The notes: generated by a model not told the origin, from the sequence alone. Positions 17,346 through 27,169 are shown, numbered from the stretch's first letter. The stretch is DNA of 64,000 nucleotides from CAJXMH01 sp964001305 (GCA_964001305.1 CAXFAI010000036.1:62001-126000); one strand, 5' to 3'. Numbers and translations: made by a program.

Positions 17346-17792
17346 ATGAGACCTCAAGAGACGATAGATTACCATATAAAATTAGCTTGGCACGCCATTG
17401 CTAATCTTTACAACCAACTAGCTGCGAAGCATGAATTAACGCAAGCTACAGGCTTTGTCTTATTGAATATAGATGACAAAAATGGAACGGCAGCTACTAA
17501 GATTGCTCCTCTAATGGGCATGCAGAAAACGAGTCTTAGTAGAATGCTAAAAAACATGGAAAACGAAGGATTAATTTGTCGAAAAAAGGACAAATTAGAT
17601 GGAAGGCAAGTAAACATTTGCTTAACTGAGAAAGGAAGAGAAAAAAAGAAGGTTGCCAAAAAAGTAGTTAAACAATTTAACGAGCATATCCTTTTAAATA
17701 TAGAGCAAGATAAATTAGATTGTTTCTATGAAGTAATGCAAAACGTTTTCAATTTAACTGAAGATTACCGAAACAAAAACATAAAAGCATGA
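17346..17792 (+). CDS. MarR-family transcriptional regulator of the fad operon
   Basis: This 148-residue winged-helix protein has the MarR recognition region at about residues 55-95 (APLMGMQKTSLSRMLKNMEN, then GLICRKKDKLDGRQVNICLT with the wing DGR). Its stop overlaps the start of the fadN-like gene by 4 bp, so regulator and enzymes are co-transcribed. Two near-identical palindromes precede it. By context it most likely senses an acyl-CoA or fatty acid and represses its own operon; the ligand is inferred. Confidence 0.88.
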   Translation: MRPQETIDYHIKLAWHAIANLYNQLAAKHELTQATGFVLLNIDDKNGTAATKIAPLMGMQKTSLSRMLKNMENEGLICRKKDKLDGRQVNICLTEKGREKKKVAKKVVKQFNEHILLNIEQDKLDCFYEVMQNVFNLTEDYRNKNIKA

Positions 17793-20197
17793 GCAAAAAA
17801 AGAATAAATAAAGTTGCCATACTTGGTTCAGGTGTTATGGGCTCTAGAATTGCCTGTCACTTTGCCAATATAGGCGTAGAAGTTTTATTGCTTGATATCG
17901 TTCCAAGAGAACTAAACGACAAGGAAAAAGCTAAAGGTCTAAATCTAGAAGATAAAGCAGTCAGAAACCGAATCGTTAACGAAGCTTTACAAAATGCAAT
18001 AAAATCAAACCCTTCTCCACTCTACAGTAAGAAGTTTAGCAAGCTTATAGCAACTGGAAACTTTGATGATGATTTAGAAAAAATAAGTGATGTAGATTGG
18101 GTAATGGAAGTAGTTGTAGAACGCTTAGACATTAAAAAGAGCGTTTTCGAACAAGTTGAAAAATACCGAAAAACTGGAAGTATTATTTCTTCAAATACCT
18201 CAGGAATTCCAATTGAACTAATGTTGGAAGACCGTTCAGAAGATTTTCAGAAACATTTTTTGGGTACACACTTTTTTAATCCTCCGCGATATTTAGAGTT
18301 ACTTGAAATTATTCCAAGTAGTAAAACGGAGCCTTCGTTGGTTGATTTTCTCTTAGACTATGGCCGAAAATTCTTGGGAAAGAAAACCGTGCTTTGCAAA
18401 GACACTCCAGCTTTTATAGCTAATCGGATTGGAGTATTTTCAATCATGTCGCTCTTTCATACGGTAAAAGAAATGGGGCTTTCTGTAGAAGCTGTAGATA
18501 GCTTAACAGGCCCAGTATTAGGTAGACCAAAATCAGCAACTTTTAGAACGTGTGATGTAGTTGGCCTTGACACTTTAGTACATGTTGCTAAAGGTGTTCA
18601 CGATAATTGCCCTAATGATGAAGCTAAAGAAACCTTTGCCATTCCTGAATTTATTCAAAAAATGGTTGATAACGATTGGCTAGGTTCAAAAAGCGGACAA
18701 GGTTTTTATAAAAAAGTGAAAGATGAAAAAGGCAATAGCCAAATCTTATCCTTAAATCTAGAAACTTTAGAATACACCGAAAAGGACAAAGTACGTTATG
18801 ATGTGATTGGTGAAGCAAAAAAGATTGACGACCTGAAAGAACGTTATCAACTAATGGTAAATAGCGATGGAGAAGCTGGAGATTTTTACCGTAAAACTTT
18901 TTATGCTCTTTTCCAATACGTAACGCATCGTATTCCTGAAATTTCAGATGAACTTTATCGCATCGACGACGGCATGAGAGCTGGCTTTGGATGGCAATTA
19001 GGTCCGTTTGAAAGCTGGGATGCACTTGGTATAAAAGATACATTAGAAAAAATGAAATCGGCAGGACATGAAGTTGCCGATTGGATTCAAGAAATGCTGG
19101 ATGCCGGATTTGAAAGCTTCTATAAAGTAGAAGACGGTCAGAAAAAGTATTACGACATTTCTTCTAAAAGCTACAAAGCAATTCCTGGAACGGAAGGTTT
19201 AGTCGTTCTAGACAATCTAAGAGACGACAATGTAGTTTGGAAAAACAAAGGCTGTACGCTAGTTGATTTAGGTGATGGTATTTTAAACTTGGAGTTCCAT
19301 ACTAAAATGAATACCATTGGTTCTGAAATTATTCAAGGAATAAACAAAGCCATTGATTTAGCAGAAGCAGAATATGAAGGATTAACCATTTACAATACTG
19401 GTCAAAACTTTTCAGCCGGAGCGAATGTCGGTATGATTTTCATGATGGCTGTAGAACAAGAATACGACGAGCTTTCTTTTGCCATTAAACAATTCCAAAA
19501 AACCATGATGCGAGTACGCTACTCCTCTATTCCGGTAGTGGTTGCAACTCATCAAATGGCTTTAGGTGGCGGCTGTGAACTTTCTATGCATGCCGATAAA
19601 GTAGTGGCTCATGCTGAAACTTACATGGGCTTAGTGGAATTTGGAGTTGGTGTAATTCCCGGAGGTGGTGGAAGCAAAGAATTTGCACTTCGACTATCAG
19701 ATGAACTAAAAGAGGGAGACATTAGAACCAATGCCTTTAGAGAACGCTTTTTGACCATTGGTCAAGCGAAGGTGGCTACCTCAGCACATGAAGCTTTCGA
19801 ATTGGGTTATTTAGATGCGAAAAAAGACGAAGTAATTGTTAGCAGAGAATTACAGCTGACAAGAGCAAAACAAGCGGCAATGCAAATGGCCGAAGCTGGT
19901 TACACAAAACCTGTTGAGCGAAAAGATATTAAAGTACTGGGAAATGAAGCTCTTGGCCTTGTATATGTTGGAGCCAATTCAATGCAAGCGGGGAATTATA
20001 TTTCTGAGCACGATCAGTTAATCTCTGAAAAGTTAGGCTATGTTTTAGCCGGCGGAGATTTATCGGAAATCACAGAAGTATCCGAAAGTTATCTTCTTGA
20101 CTTAGAGCGAAAAGCATTTGTGGAATTGTGTACAAAAAAGAAAACTTTAGAACGTCTTCAAAGCATGGTAACTAATGGTAAAGTATTAAGAAATTAA
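17789..20197 (+). CDS. fadN: 3-hydroxyacyl-CoA dehydrogenase / enoyl-CoA hydratase fusion
   Basis: This 802-residue enzyme has a Rossmann domain first (VAILGSGVMGSRIACHFA, residues 8-25), the dehydrogenase C-terminal domains next (HFFNPPRYLELLEIIPS, KDTPAFIANRIG), and a crotonase domain in the last third (NFSAGANVGMI, ALGGGCELSMHAD, GVGVIPGGGGSKE). This dehydrogenase-first order is that of Bacillus FadN, the reverse of E. coli FadB. It carries out the hydration and NAD-dependent oxidation steps of beta-oxidation. The gene order fadN-fadA-fadE matches the Bacillus operon. Confidence 0.93.
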   Translation: MSKKRINKVAILGSGVMGSRIACHFANIGVEVLLLDIVPRELNDKEKAKGLNLEDKAVRNRIVNEALQNAIKSNPSPLYSKKFSKLIATGNFDDDLEKISDVDWVMEVVVERLDIKKSVFEQVEKYRKTGSIISSNTSGIPIELMLEDRSEDFQKHFLGTHFFNPPRYLELLEIIPSSKTEPSLVDFLLDYGRKFLGKKTVLCKDTPAFIANRIGVFSIMSLFHTVKEMGLSVEAVDSLTGPVLGRPKSATFRTCDVVGLDTLVHVAKGVHDNCPNDEAKETFAIPEFIQKMVDNDWLGSKSGQGFYKKVKDEKGNSQILSLNLETLEYTEKDKVRYDVIGEAKKIDDLKERYQLMVNSDGEAGDFYRKTFYALFQYVTHRIPEISDELYRIDDGMRAGFGWQLGPFESWDALGIKDTLEKMKSAGHEVADWIQEMLDAGFESFYKVEDGQKKYYDISSKSYKAIPGTEGLVVLDNLRDDNVVWKNKGCTLVDLGDGILNLEFHTKMNTIGSEIIQGINKAIDLAEAEYEGLTIYNTGQNFSAGANVGMIFMMAVEQEYDELSFAIKQFQKTMMRVRYSSIPVVVATHQMALGGGCELSMHADKVVAHAETYMGLVEFGVGVIPGGGGSKEFALRLSDELKEGDIRTNAFRERFLTIGQAKVATSAHEAFELGYLDAKKDEVIVSRELQLTRAKQAAMQMAEAGYTKPVERKDIKVLGNEALGLVYVGANSMQAGNYISEHDQLISEKLGYVLAGGDLSEITEVSESYLLDLERKAFVELCTKKKTLERLQSMVTNGKVLRN

Positions 20198-20199
20198 AG

Positions 20200-21384
20200 A
20201 TGAAAAAGATGGATGCATATATAGTTGCAGGATACAGAACTGCCGTTGGCAAAGCACCAAAAGGTTCTTTGCGTTTCACTCGCCCAGATGATTTAGCGGC
20301 AACCGTTATTAATCATTTAGTTGGTAGCGTTGATGGAATTAACCCTGAAGACATTGATGATGTGATCGTAGGTAATGCTACTCCGGAAGCAGAGCAGGGT
20401 TTAAATGTTGGCCGCTTAGTATCATTAATGGGCTTAAACCACATAAAAACGCCAGGAATGACGGTTAATCGTTATTGTTCTTCGGGTTTAGAAACCATTG
20501 CTATTGCTGATTCAAAAATCAAAAATGGCATGAATCAATGCATTATTGCAGGAGGAGTTGAATCCATGTCGCCCATAAGCATGGGAGGTTGGAGAATTGT
20601 TCCAAATGCAAAAGTTGCCAAAGACAACCCCACATATTATTGGGGTATGGGCCTTACGGCTGAAGCAGTGGCTCAACAGTACAAAGTGAGTCGTGAAGAT
20701 CAAGATGAGTTTGCCTACAACTCACACATGAAAGCGATAAAAGCCAATGAAAATGGCACTTTTAAAGATGATATCGTGCCAGTAGAAGTGGAGCAAGTTT
20801 ACATAGATGAAAACGGCAAAAAGCAAAAACGCACCTACACTTTCGATCAAGATGAAGGACCGAGAAAAGATACTTCTAAGGAAGTTTTAGCTAAGCTAAG
20901 ACCAGTGTTTGATGCCAAAGGAAGTGTAACGGCTGGAAATGCTTCTCAAACCTCTGATGGTGCTGCCTTTGTTATGGTAGTTTCTGAAGAAATGGTAAAA
21001 AAGCTCAACTTAAAGCCCATTGCAAGATTAGTAAGTTATGCTACTGCAGGTGTAGATCCTAAAATCATGGGCATTGGGCCGGTTGAAGCCATTCCAAGAG
21101 CTTTGAAACAAGCAGGTATGAAATTGAATGACATTGATTTAATTGAACTGAATGAAGCTTTTGCTTCTCAATCTATTGCCGTTCGAAGAGAGTTGGACAT
21201 TAATCCAGAGATTTTGAATGTAAATGGAGGTGCCATTGCTTTAGGTCATCCATTAGGTTGTACTGGAGCAAAACTGTCTGTTCAAATTTTCAATGAATTA
21301 AAAAGAAGAAACAAAAAATACGGAATGGTTACCATGTGCGTAGGAACTGGACAAGGTGCTGCCGGAATTTTTGAAATGTTGTAA
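20200..21384 (+). CDS. fadA: Acetyl-CoA acyltransferase (3-ketoacyl-CoA thiolase)
   Basis: The 394-residue thiolase cleaves 3-ketoacyl-CoA to acetyl-CoA and a shortened acyl-CoA. The nucleophile is Cys in VNRYCSSGLETI, the His lies in NGGAIALGHPLGCTGAK and the second Cys in MVTMCVGTGQGAAGIFE. It starts 2 bp after fadN. A second ATG at 20209 is possible and would remove three residues. Confidence 0.94.
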   Translation: MKKMDAYIVAGYRTAVGKAPKGSLRFTRPDDLAATVINHLVGSVDGINPEDIDDVIVGNATPEAEQGLNVGRLVSLMGLNHIKTPGMTVNRYCSSGLETIAIADSKIKNGMNQCIIAGGVESMSPISMGGWRIVPNAKVAKDNPTYYWGMGLTAEAVAQQYKVSREDQDEFAYNSHMKAIKANENGTFKDDIVPVEVEQVYIDENGKKQKRTYTFDQDEGPRKDTSKEVLAKLRPVFDAKGSVTAGNASQTSDGAAFVMVVSEEMVKKLNLKPIARLVSYATAGVDPKIMGIGPVEAIPRALKQAGMKLNDIDLIELNEAFASQSIAVRRELDINPEILNVNGGAIALGHPLGCTGAKLSVQIFNELKRRNKKYGMVTMCVGTGQGAAGIFEML

Positions 21385-21476
21385 AATGAATTACGCATTA
21401 ATTAATAAATTAAAATAACACATAGTGACGAGTTCAAGTCTATCGACTCAACACTCAATACTCAATACTAAACACC

Positions 21477-23258
21477 ATGGATTCAACTAAAAAAATCATT
21501 AAAGGCGGAGAGTTTCTAATTTCTGAAACAGAAGCAAAAGACATTTTTATACCTGAAGAGTTTGATGAAGAACAAGGCATGATTGCCCAGTCTAGTCAAG
21601 ACTTTTTGGATCAAGAAGTTTATCCTAACATTGAGCGCATAGATGCGATGGAGGATGGTCTGATGGCAAACTTGATTACTCAAGCTGGAGAACTTGGTCT
21701 ATGTGGAATTTCTGTACCAGAAGAATATGGTGGTTTCGGGAAAAACTTTGTAACCTCAATGCTCACTGCTGAAGTTACTGGAGCAGGATATTCTTTCGCC
21801 GTTGCACTTTCTGCTCATACAGGAATTGGTACACTTCCCATCTTATACTACGGAAACGAAGAACAAAAGCAGAAATATGTTCCCAAACTAGCTAGTGGGG
21901 AATGGAAAGGATGCTACTGTTTAACTGAACCTGGGTCTGGTTCTGATGCAAACTCTGGAAAAACAAAGGCGGTTTTATCAGAAGATGGCAAGCACTACAT
22001 TTTGAATGGACAAAAGATGTGGATTACCAATGGTGGATTCGCTGATGTTTTAACGGTTTTTGCCAAAATTGATGATGATGAAAACCTTAGTGCTTTTATT
22101 TTAGAAAAAGACTACGATGGCATTACCATGAATCCCGAAGAGAAGAAAATGGGAATCAAAGGATCTTCTACCCGTCAAATCTTTTTTAATGATGTAAAAG
22201 TTCCTGTAGAAAATCTTTTAGGAGAAAGACAAGAAGGCTTTAAAATCGCTTTGAATATCCTAAACATTGGACGTGTAAAGTTAGCAGGTGCGGCTTTAGG
22301 AGCGGCAAAAGCGGCTATTGGACGTTCGGTAAATTATGCCAACGAAAGAGAGCAATTTGGTCGTTCGATTTCTAAGTATGGTGCTATCCGTCACAAATTA
22401 GCTGAGCAAGCGATTAAATGCTTTGCAACCGAATCTGCGCTATACCGTTTGAGTCAAAATATTGAAGATACTATTCAAGGTTTAATTGCAGAAGGAAAAG
22501 AAAAACAAGAAGCTACTTTAGCAGGATTAAGAGAATATGCTGCTGAATGCGCGATTTTAAAAGTTCATGGTTCTGAAACTTTAGATTATGTAGTAGACGA
22601 AGGTGTTCAGATTTATGGGGGAATGGGTTATTCAGCAGAAGCGGATATGGAAAGAGCTTACCGAGATGCACGAATTAACAGAATATTTGAAGGAACCAAT
22701 GAAATTAACCGCATGTTGACGGTTGATATTATTTTGAAAAGAGCCTTGCAAGGAGAGCTTGATTTATTAGGTCCTGCTCAAAAAGTTGCTGATGAGTTAA
22801 TGGAAATTCCAGATCTTGACTTTGATGATTCAGCAGATTTTGCCACTGAAAAAAGAGCTGTAAACAATTTTAAAAAGGCGGTTTTATTAACGGCGGGTGC
22901 TGCAGCAAAACAGCTCACAACTTCATTAGCAAAAGAGCAAGAAATCTTGATGAATATCGCCGACATTTCTATGGAAGCATACGTTTGTGAATCTATGATT
23001 TTACGCGTGGAGAAAATGAAAGCACTTGGAAAAGAGAACACACTTCAAACGGCAATGATGCAAACCTACATTTACGATGCAGCTGATCGCATTCATAAAT
23101 GGGGAAAAGATGCCATTAATGCATTTGCAGAAGGAGACGAGCAAAGAGCGATGCTTATGGGCATTAAGCGCTTTTCAAAAGTTGAGCCTTTTAACAGCAA
23201 AGAAGCGAGACAAAAAATTGCAGAGAAAATGATCAATGAAAATAAGTATTGCTACTAG
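21477..23258 (+). CDS. fadE: Acyl-CoA dehydrogenase
   Basis: This 593-residue FAD enzyme performs the first oxidation of beta-oxidation. The FAD/substrate signature CLTEPGSGSDANSGKTKA and the C-terminal YGGMGYSAEADMERAYRDAR and IFEGTNEINRM stretches are diagnostic. About 200 residues follow the core, as in the long FadE form of Bacillus. It is separated from fadA by 92 bp containing a short ACTCAAT-type near-repeat and ends at a clear terminator, so it is probably the last gene of the operon. Confidence 0.93.
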   Translation: MDSTKKIIKGGEFLISETEAKDIFIPEEFDEEQGMIAQSSQDFLDQEVYPNIERIDAMEDGLMANLITQAGELGLCGISVPEEYGGFGKNFVTSMLTAEVTGAGYSFAVALSAHTGIGTLPILYYGNEEQKQKYVPKLASGEWKGCYCLTEPGSGSDANSGKTKAVLSEDGKHYILNGQKMWITNGGFADVLTVFAKIDDDENLSAFILEKDYDGITMNPEEKKMGIKGSSTRQIFFNDVKVPVENLLGERQEGFKIALNILNIGRVKLAGAALGAAKAAIGRSVNYANEREQFGRSISKYGAIRHKLAEQAIKCFATESALYRLSQNIEDTIQGLIAEGKEKQEATLAGLREYAAECAILKVHGSETLDYVVDEGVQIYGGMGYSAEADMERAYRDARINRIFEGTNEINRMLTVDIILKRALQGELDLLGPAQKVADELMEIPDLDFDDSADFATEKRAVNNFKKAVLLTAGAAAKQLTTSLAKEQEILMNIADISMEAYVCESMILRVEKMKALGKENTLQTAMMQTYIYDAADRIHKWGKDAINAFAEGDEQRAMLMGIKRFSKVEPFNSKEARQKIAEKMINENKYCY

Positions 23259-23278
23259 TTATTGATTTGCTTTGTTTG

Positions 23279-23309
23279 AAAGTCCTCTGCCTTTGGCAGG
23301 GGACTTTTT
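23279..23309 (+). terminator. Terminator of the fad operon
   Basis: AAAGTCCTCTGCC pairs with GGCAGGGGACTTT around TTT (one G-T wobble) and is followed by a T-run. Confidence 0.85.
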
Positions 23310-23324
23310 ATTTATATTTAAAAA

Positions 23325-24065
23325 ATGCAAAAACACCTATTAATCTTCTTGATAATTATCAGCTTTCTTGCTTGTAAAAATAAGTCACAGCAAAAAAGTG
23401 CTGCAAAAGTTTTATCCAAAGCTATAGCTTATGCAGGTGGAAAAAAGTTTGATAACTCTCAGATTTCATTTGATTTTAGAGATAAGCATTATGAAGTAAA
23501 ACGATATAAAGCGGCTTGGATGATGAGTCGTTCCTTTCAGGAAGATTCAAATTTTATAAATGATGTCTATACTAAGGAAGGCTTTGAAAGGAAAGTAAAC
23601 GAACAAAGGATAATTGTAGCTGACAGCATGGCTTTTAAATATATTGAATCTATTAACTCTGTCATTTATTTCGCGCTTCTTCCCTATAAGCTAAACGATG
23701 CTGCAGTTCAAAAAGAAAGATTAGGAAAAGAAGAAATTAAAGGAAAAGTTTATTTTAAAATTGGTGTTAGCTTCAAGAAAGAAGGTGGTGGAGAAGATTA
23801 TCAGGATCTTTTTATTTATTGGTTTGATGTGCAAGATTACAGTTTGGATTATTTGGCCTATTCGTTTCAAGTTAATGGAGGTGGAATGCGATTTAGGAAA
23901 GCATACAACGAACGATTTGTACAAGGAATTCGTTTTGTTGATTATGTCAACTTTAAGCCAAAATCAAATCAAGTAAAACTAGAGACCCTCGGCCAATTAT
24001 TTGTAAAAAACGAACTTGAAGAGTTATCGAAAATTGAATTAGACAATATTAAAGTCAACCTTTAA
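23325..24065 (+). CDS. Lipoprotein of the DUF6503 type
   Basis: The 246-residue protein has a lipoprotein signal (MQKHLLIFLIIISFLAC, Cys17). The mature part has KAIAYAGGKKFDNSQISFDFRD, then VYTKEGFERKVNE and several aromatic-rich strands including QDLFIYWFDVQDYSLDYLAY, as in DUF6503 proteins of Bacteroidota. Its role is unknown; the strand pattern suggests an antiparallel sheet protein of the periplasm or outer-membrane inner face. It follows the fad terminator and so is likely transcribed separately. Confidence 0.72.
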   Translation: MQKHLLIFLIIISFLACKNKSQQKSAAKVLSKAIAYAGGKKFDNSQISFDFRDKHYEVKRYKAAWMMSRSFQEDSNFINDVYTKEGFERKVNEQRIIVADSMAFKYIESINSVIYFALLPYKLNDAAVQKERLGKEEIKGKVYFKIGVSFKKEGGGEDYQDLFIYWFDVQDYSLDYLAYSFQVNGGGMRFRKAYNERFVQGIRFVDYVNFKPKSNQVKLETLGQLFVKNELEELSKIELDNIKVNL

Positions 24066-26921
24066 TTAACGAATCAAAGTAAATGTCCCAACCAACACTT
24101 TGTCAACAACAACTTTATTAGAATATTCTAGTCGATAGATATAACTTCCTTGAGGCGAATTTTGCCCGTTTACCGTTCCATCCCATCCTTGTCCATGTAC
24201 TGCAGTTTCAAAAACTTGTTCTCCCCAACGATTAAAAATGATGAATCTATAGCTGTTAAATTCACAATTTACCTTTGGCTTGAATAGCTCATTTAAGTAA
24301 TCGGAGTTAGGAGAAAAAGCATTAGGTATAAAAACCCGACAATCACAATCTTCAGTAATTACATTCACAGTATCGCTTGCTGTTCCACAATCATTTTTTA
24401 ATTCTACCCAATAGCTTCCAGAATCACTCACAGCTAATTGATTTGCAACAATACTATCTTGCCAAGTAATTTTACCTAAACTATTGAAAAAGGGATTAAG
24501 CCAAATTGTCTCTCCTATACACAAGGATTTGTCATCCCCTAGACTAATAGTAGGAGGACTTGCAGAACTTACCAATATACTGTCTCTCGCTTTACAGCCG
24601 TTTACTACCACTTCTACCCAATACAAACCTGTTTGGGTTACATGAAAGGTGGCTTGCGTAGAGTTATCATGCCAAATATAGCTTCCATTTGTAGTTGTTG
24701 CATCAAGCCAAAAATCTGCTTGACAAACTGAAGTATCATTCCCTAAATTAACCTTAGGAGGTGTTTTTAGAGAAATTATAATTGAATCCCGATCCACACA
24801 ACCATTCAAATCTACTTCAACCCAATATAATCCTGCTTGCTGAACAGTATACGTTGGATTTGACGAATTGTCTTGCCATAAATAGCTAGCACTAACTTGA
24901 GTTGCATCTAAAGTCAGATTACTTCCTTGGCAGATTGTAGTATCGGCACCTAAATCAACTTTTGGGTTGGATTGAAAAGCAACTTGTATACTGTCTCTTT
25001 TAACACATCCGTTTAAATCTACCTCCACCCAATACAAGCCCGATTGTTGAACGGTAAAGGCTGAACTTGTGCTGTTGTCTTGCCACAGATAGCTTGCTCC
25101 TGATTGTGTCGCATCCAAACGCAAGTCATTTCCTTGACAAATGCTGGTATCAGGGCCCAAATCTACAATAGGGCTTAATTGATAAACTACCTGTATACTA
25201 TCTCTTTCTTTGCATTCATTTATATCTACCTCTACCCAATACAAACCCGATTGTTGAACGGTGAAAGATGAACTTGTGCTGTTGTCTTGCCATAGATAAG
25301 TGGCTCCTGTATTATTAACATTTAAGTTCAGCGTACTTCCAGTACATAAGATGGTGTCTTTGCCTAAATTAACTATAGGGTAATTTTCAAAGTCTACTCG
25401 AATACTGTCTCTTGCCATACAACCGTTTATATCCACCTCTACCCAATATAAACCCGATTGTTGTACGGTAAAAGTTGAACTTGTGCTATTGTCTTGCCAC
25501 AAATAACTGGCTCCTGATTGTGTCACATCCAAACGCAAGTCATTGCCTTGACAAATAGTGGTATCAGGGCCTAAGTCCACTATAGGGTTGGATTGAAAAG
25601 TAACTTGTATACTATCCCTTTCTTTGCATCCATTCAAATCTACTTCTACCCAATACAAACCCGATTGCTGAATAGTATAAGTTGAACTTGTGCTATTGTC
25701 TTGCCACAAGTAGCTGGCTCCGGCTTGTGTTACATCTAAGTTTAGATTATTTCCTTGACAAATGGTAGTATCGGCGCCTATGTCAATTGAAAGAAAATTT
25801 GAAATATGAATTGTATCTGTATAAGGACAACCCACAAAACTAATATCTACCCAATAAGTACCTGCTTGTGTAAAAGTCCTTGTTGAATCTGTTGATAAAT
25901 CATGCCAAAGAAAAGAAGCATTTGTTCTTTTACTGTCGTAATGAAAAGTGTCACCTTGACATAAAATAGAATCTAAAATTCTATTATTGATTGCATCATA
26001 CTCCCAAGTATCTACAATAGCATTTTTCGTAGAATTCCATCCTGAAGATAAATACCCCCTATCATCTATAACAAAGCTTGCTGAAGTTGATCGACCGGCC
26101 CCACTAAAACCGACAACAGTCGACCAAGAGTTAGTACTGGGATCATATTGATAATAGTCCGAAAAACCGCTACCAGTTCCATAGAAAAAGCCACCTCCAA
26201 CTATTATTTTATTATCTACCATAAACGACATGGCATTAATCCTTCCAGTTCCAGGAAAAGAAGCCATTTGGGTCCAAGTATTAGTTCGTGGATTATATTC
26301 CCAAAAATCATTAAAATTTGAGACACCATTATGACCTAAGCCCAAATAAAGTTTTCCATTTACACTTTCGGCTATCCCATGTGATCTATTTCCAAAAGGG
26401 AAATTTCCGAGTGAAGTCCAAGTGCTTGTTGATGGATTAAATTCCCAAAAGTCTCTCTTAACAGATCCTGAACCTACTTCTCCTCCACCAACATATCCTT
26501 TACCATTAACAGTAGCTCCAAAACTAACTCTTCCCCCACTGCCTGGATAATTAGTCACTTGAGTCCAAGTATCACTCTGGCTCGAATAGGCATAAACATC
26601 GTAATAAGTAGAACTTCCATTAAACCCAAGCCCAATATAGGCTGTATCTCCAATTTCCAATGCAATACTTCCCCTTCTTGATAATCCAGGAAAGCTTGTC
26701 TTCTGCAACCAATCATTAGTTAATGGATTATATTGCCATAATTCTTGAGAATTTGAAGTCCCACTAAACCACCCATTTGTTAAATAACCATATCCATCTA
26801 ATGAAAATCCTGTTGGAGCTGCTCTACCTGCTGCCGGAAAATCCTTTTTGCGGCACCAAGTCTGACTAAAGCCATAACTGATTTGAAGGAAGAAATAAAT
26901 TAAAGCAAATAATTTTTTGAT
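24066..26921 (-). CDS. Surface protein with kelch repeats, eight Ig-like repeats and gliding-motility C-terminal domain; start codon ATC
   Basis: The protein is about 951 residues. The first 300 contain kelch motifs (e.g. YVGGGEVGSG, YNPRTNTWTQM). Then come eight Ig-like repeats of about 69 residues, each with DTTICQGN...SYLWQDNSTSST...GLYWVEVDLNGC...RDSI (about 24346-25985). The last 90 residues (VFIPNAFSPNSDYLNELFKP, then FNRWGEQVFE) form the gliding-motility-associated C-terminal domain, a T9SS export signal. The reading frame has no ATG/GTG/TTG before 26708, but the stretch upstream encodes KKLFALIYFFLQISYGFSQ, a perfect signal peptide, right after an ATC at 26921 and 9 bp after a stop. 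The real start is therefore most likely that ATC, or the ATG was lost by mutation or a sequencing error. Confidence 0.8.
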   Translation of the reverse strand: MKKLFALIYFFLQISYGFSQTWCRKKDFPAAGRAAPTGFSLDGYGYLTNGWFSGTSNSQELWQYNPLTNDWLQKTSFPGLSRRGSIALEIGDTAYIGLGFNGSSTYYDVYAYSSQSDTWTQVTNYPGSGGRVSFGATVNGKGYVGGGEVGSGSVKRDFWEFNPSTSTWTSLGNFPFGNRSHGIAESVNGKLYLGLGHNGVSNFNDFWEYNPRTNTWTQMASFPGTGRINAMSFMVDNKIIVGGGFFYGTGSGFSDYYQYDPSTNSWSTVVGFSGAGRSTSASFVIDDRGYLSSGWNSTKNAIVDTWEYDAINNRILDSILCQGDTFHYDSKRTNASFLWHDLSTDSTRTFTQAGTYWVDISFVGCPYTDTIHISNFLSIDIGADTTICQGNNLNLDVTQAGASYLWQDNSTSSTYTIQQSGLYWVEVDLNGCKERDSIQVTFQSNPIVDLGPDTTICQGNDLRLDVTQSGASYLWQDNSTSSTFTVQQSGLYWVEVDINGCMARDSIRVDFENYPIVNLGKDTILCTGSTLNLNVNNTGATYLWQDNSTSSSFTVQQSGLYWVEVDINECKERDSIQVVYQLSPIVDLGPDTSICQGNDLRLDATQSGASYLWQDNSTSSAFTVQQSGLYWVEVDLNGCVKRDSIQVAFQSNPKVDLGADTTICQGSNLTLDATQVSASYLWQDNSSNPTYTVQQAGLYWVEVDLNGCVDRDSIIISLKTPPKVNLGNDTSVCQADFWLDATTTNGSYIWHDNSTQATFHVTQTGLYWVEVVVNGCKARDSILVSSASPPTISLGDDKSLCIGETIWLNPFFNSLGKITWQDSIVANQLAVSDSGSYWVELKNDCGTASDTVNVITEDCDCRVFIPNAFSPNSDYLNELFKPKVNCEFNSYRFIIFNRWGEQVFETAVHGQGWDGTVNGQNSPQGSYIYRLEYSNKVVVDKVLVGTFTLIR

Positions 26922-26966
26922 GGTTTTCTACTTAAATTCAAATTAAAAATGATTTTCAATGGAAAA

Positions 26967-27050
26967 TTAACGAATCAAAGTAAATACCCCAACCAGCACC
27001 TTATCAACAACAATTTTACTTGCATAATCTAAACGTGAAACAATAGTTCC
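26967..27050 (-). pseudogene. Remnant of a paralogous gliding-motility C-terminal domain
   Basis: Twenty-seven codons ending in a stop encode SRLDYASKIVVDKVLVGVFTLIR and the preceding GTIV. They align closely with the last residues of the intact gene at 24066 (RLEYSNKVVVDKVLVGTFTLIR). DNA similarity is also high over the first 60 bp. The rest of the gene is absent: upstream the sequence no longer resembles the domain. The remaining intergenic sequence to 27169 shows nothing else. Confidence 0.7.
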
Positions 27051-27169
27051 TATGAAGCACTTATTGCAACATAACACGTCATTCTTTAAATAAATAACAT
27101 TAAGTCTTTTTAGCTATAGATCAATAAAAAATAATGGTCTATTGTGACAGAAATCAAATTTGGAATTAA

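Noticed and set aside
18651..19043. 130-codon minus-strand frame inside fadN
   Set aside because: It is a shadow of the strongly conserved fadN coding sequence, with no start context or recognisable product.
21385..21476. ACTCAATACTCAATACTAAAC repeat before fadE as a regulatory array
   Set aside because: Only two to three imperfect units of low complexity; too short to claim function.
24346..25985. Regular tandem repeats that could suggest a CRISPR array
   Set aside because: The repeat period is about 207 bp, in frame, and encodes Ig-like domains; no short palindromic repeats with unique spacers and no cas genes are present.
24066..26708. TTG at 26708 as the start of the kelch/Ig protein
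   Set aside because: It lies inside a kelch repeat and removes a perfect upstream signal peptide in the same frame, so it is unlikely to be the natural start.
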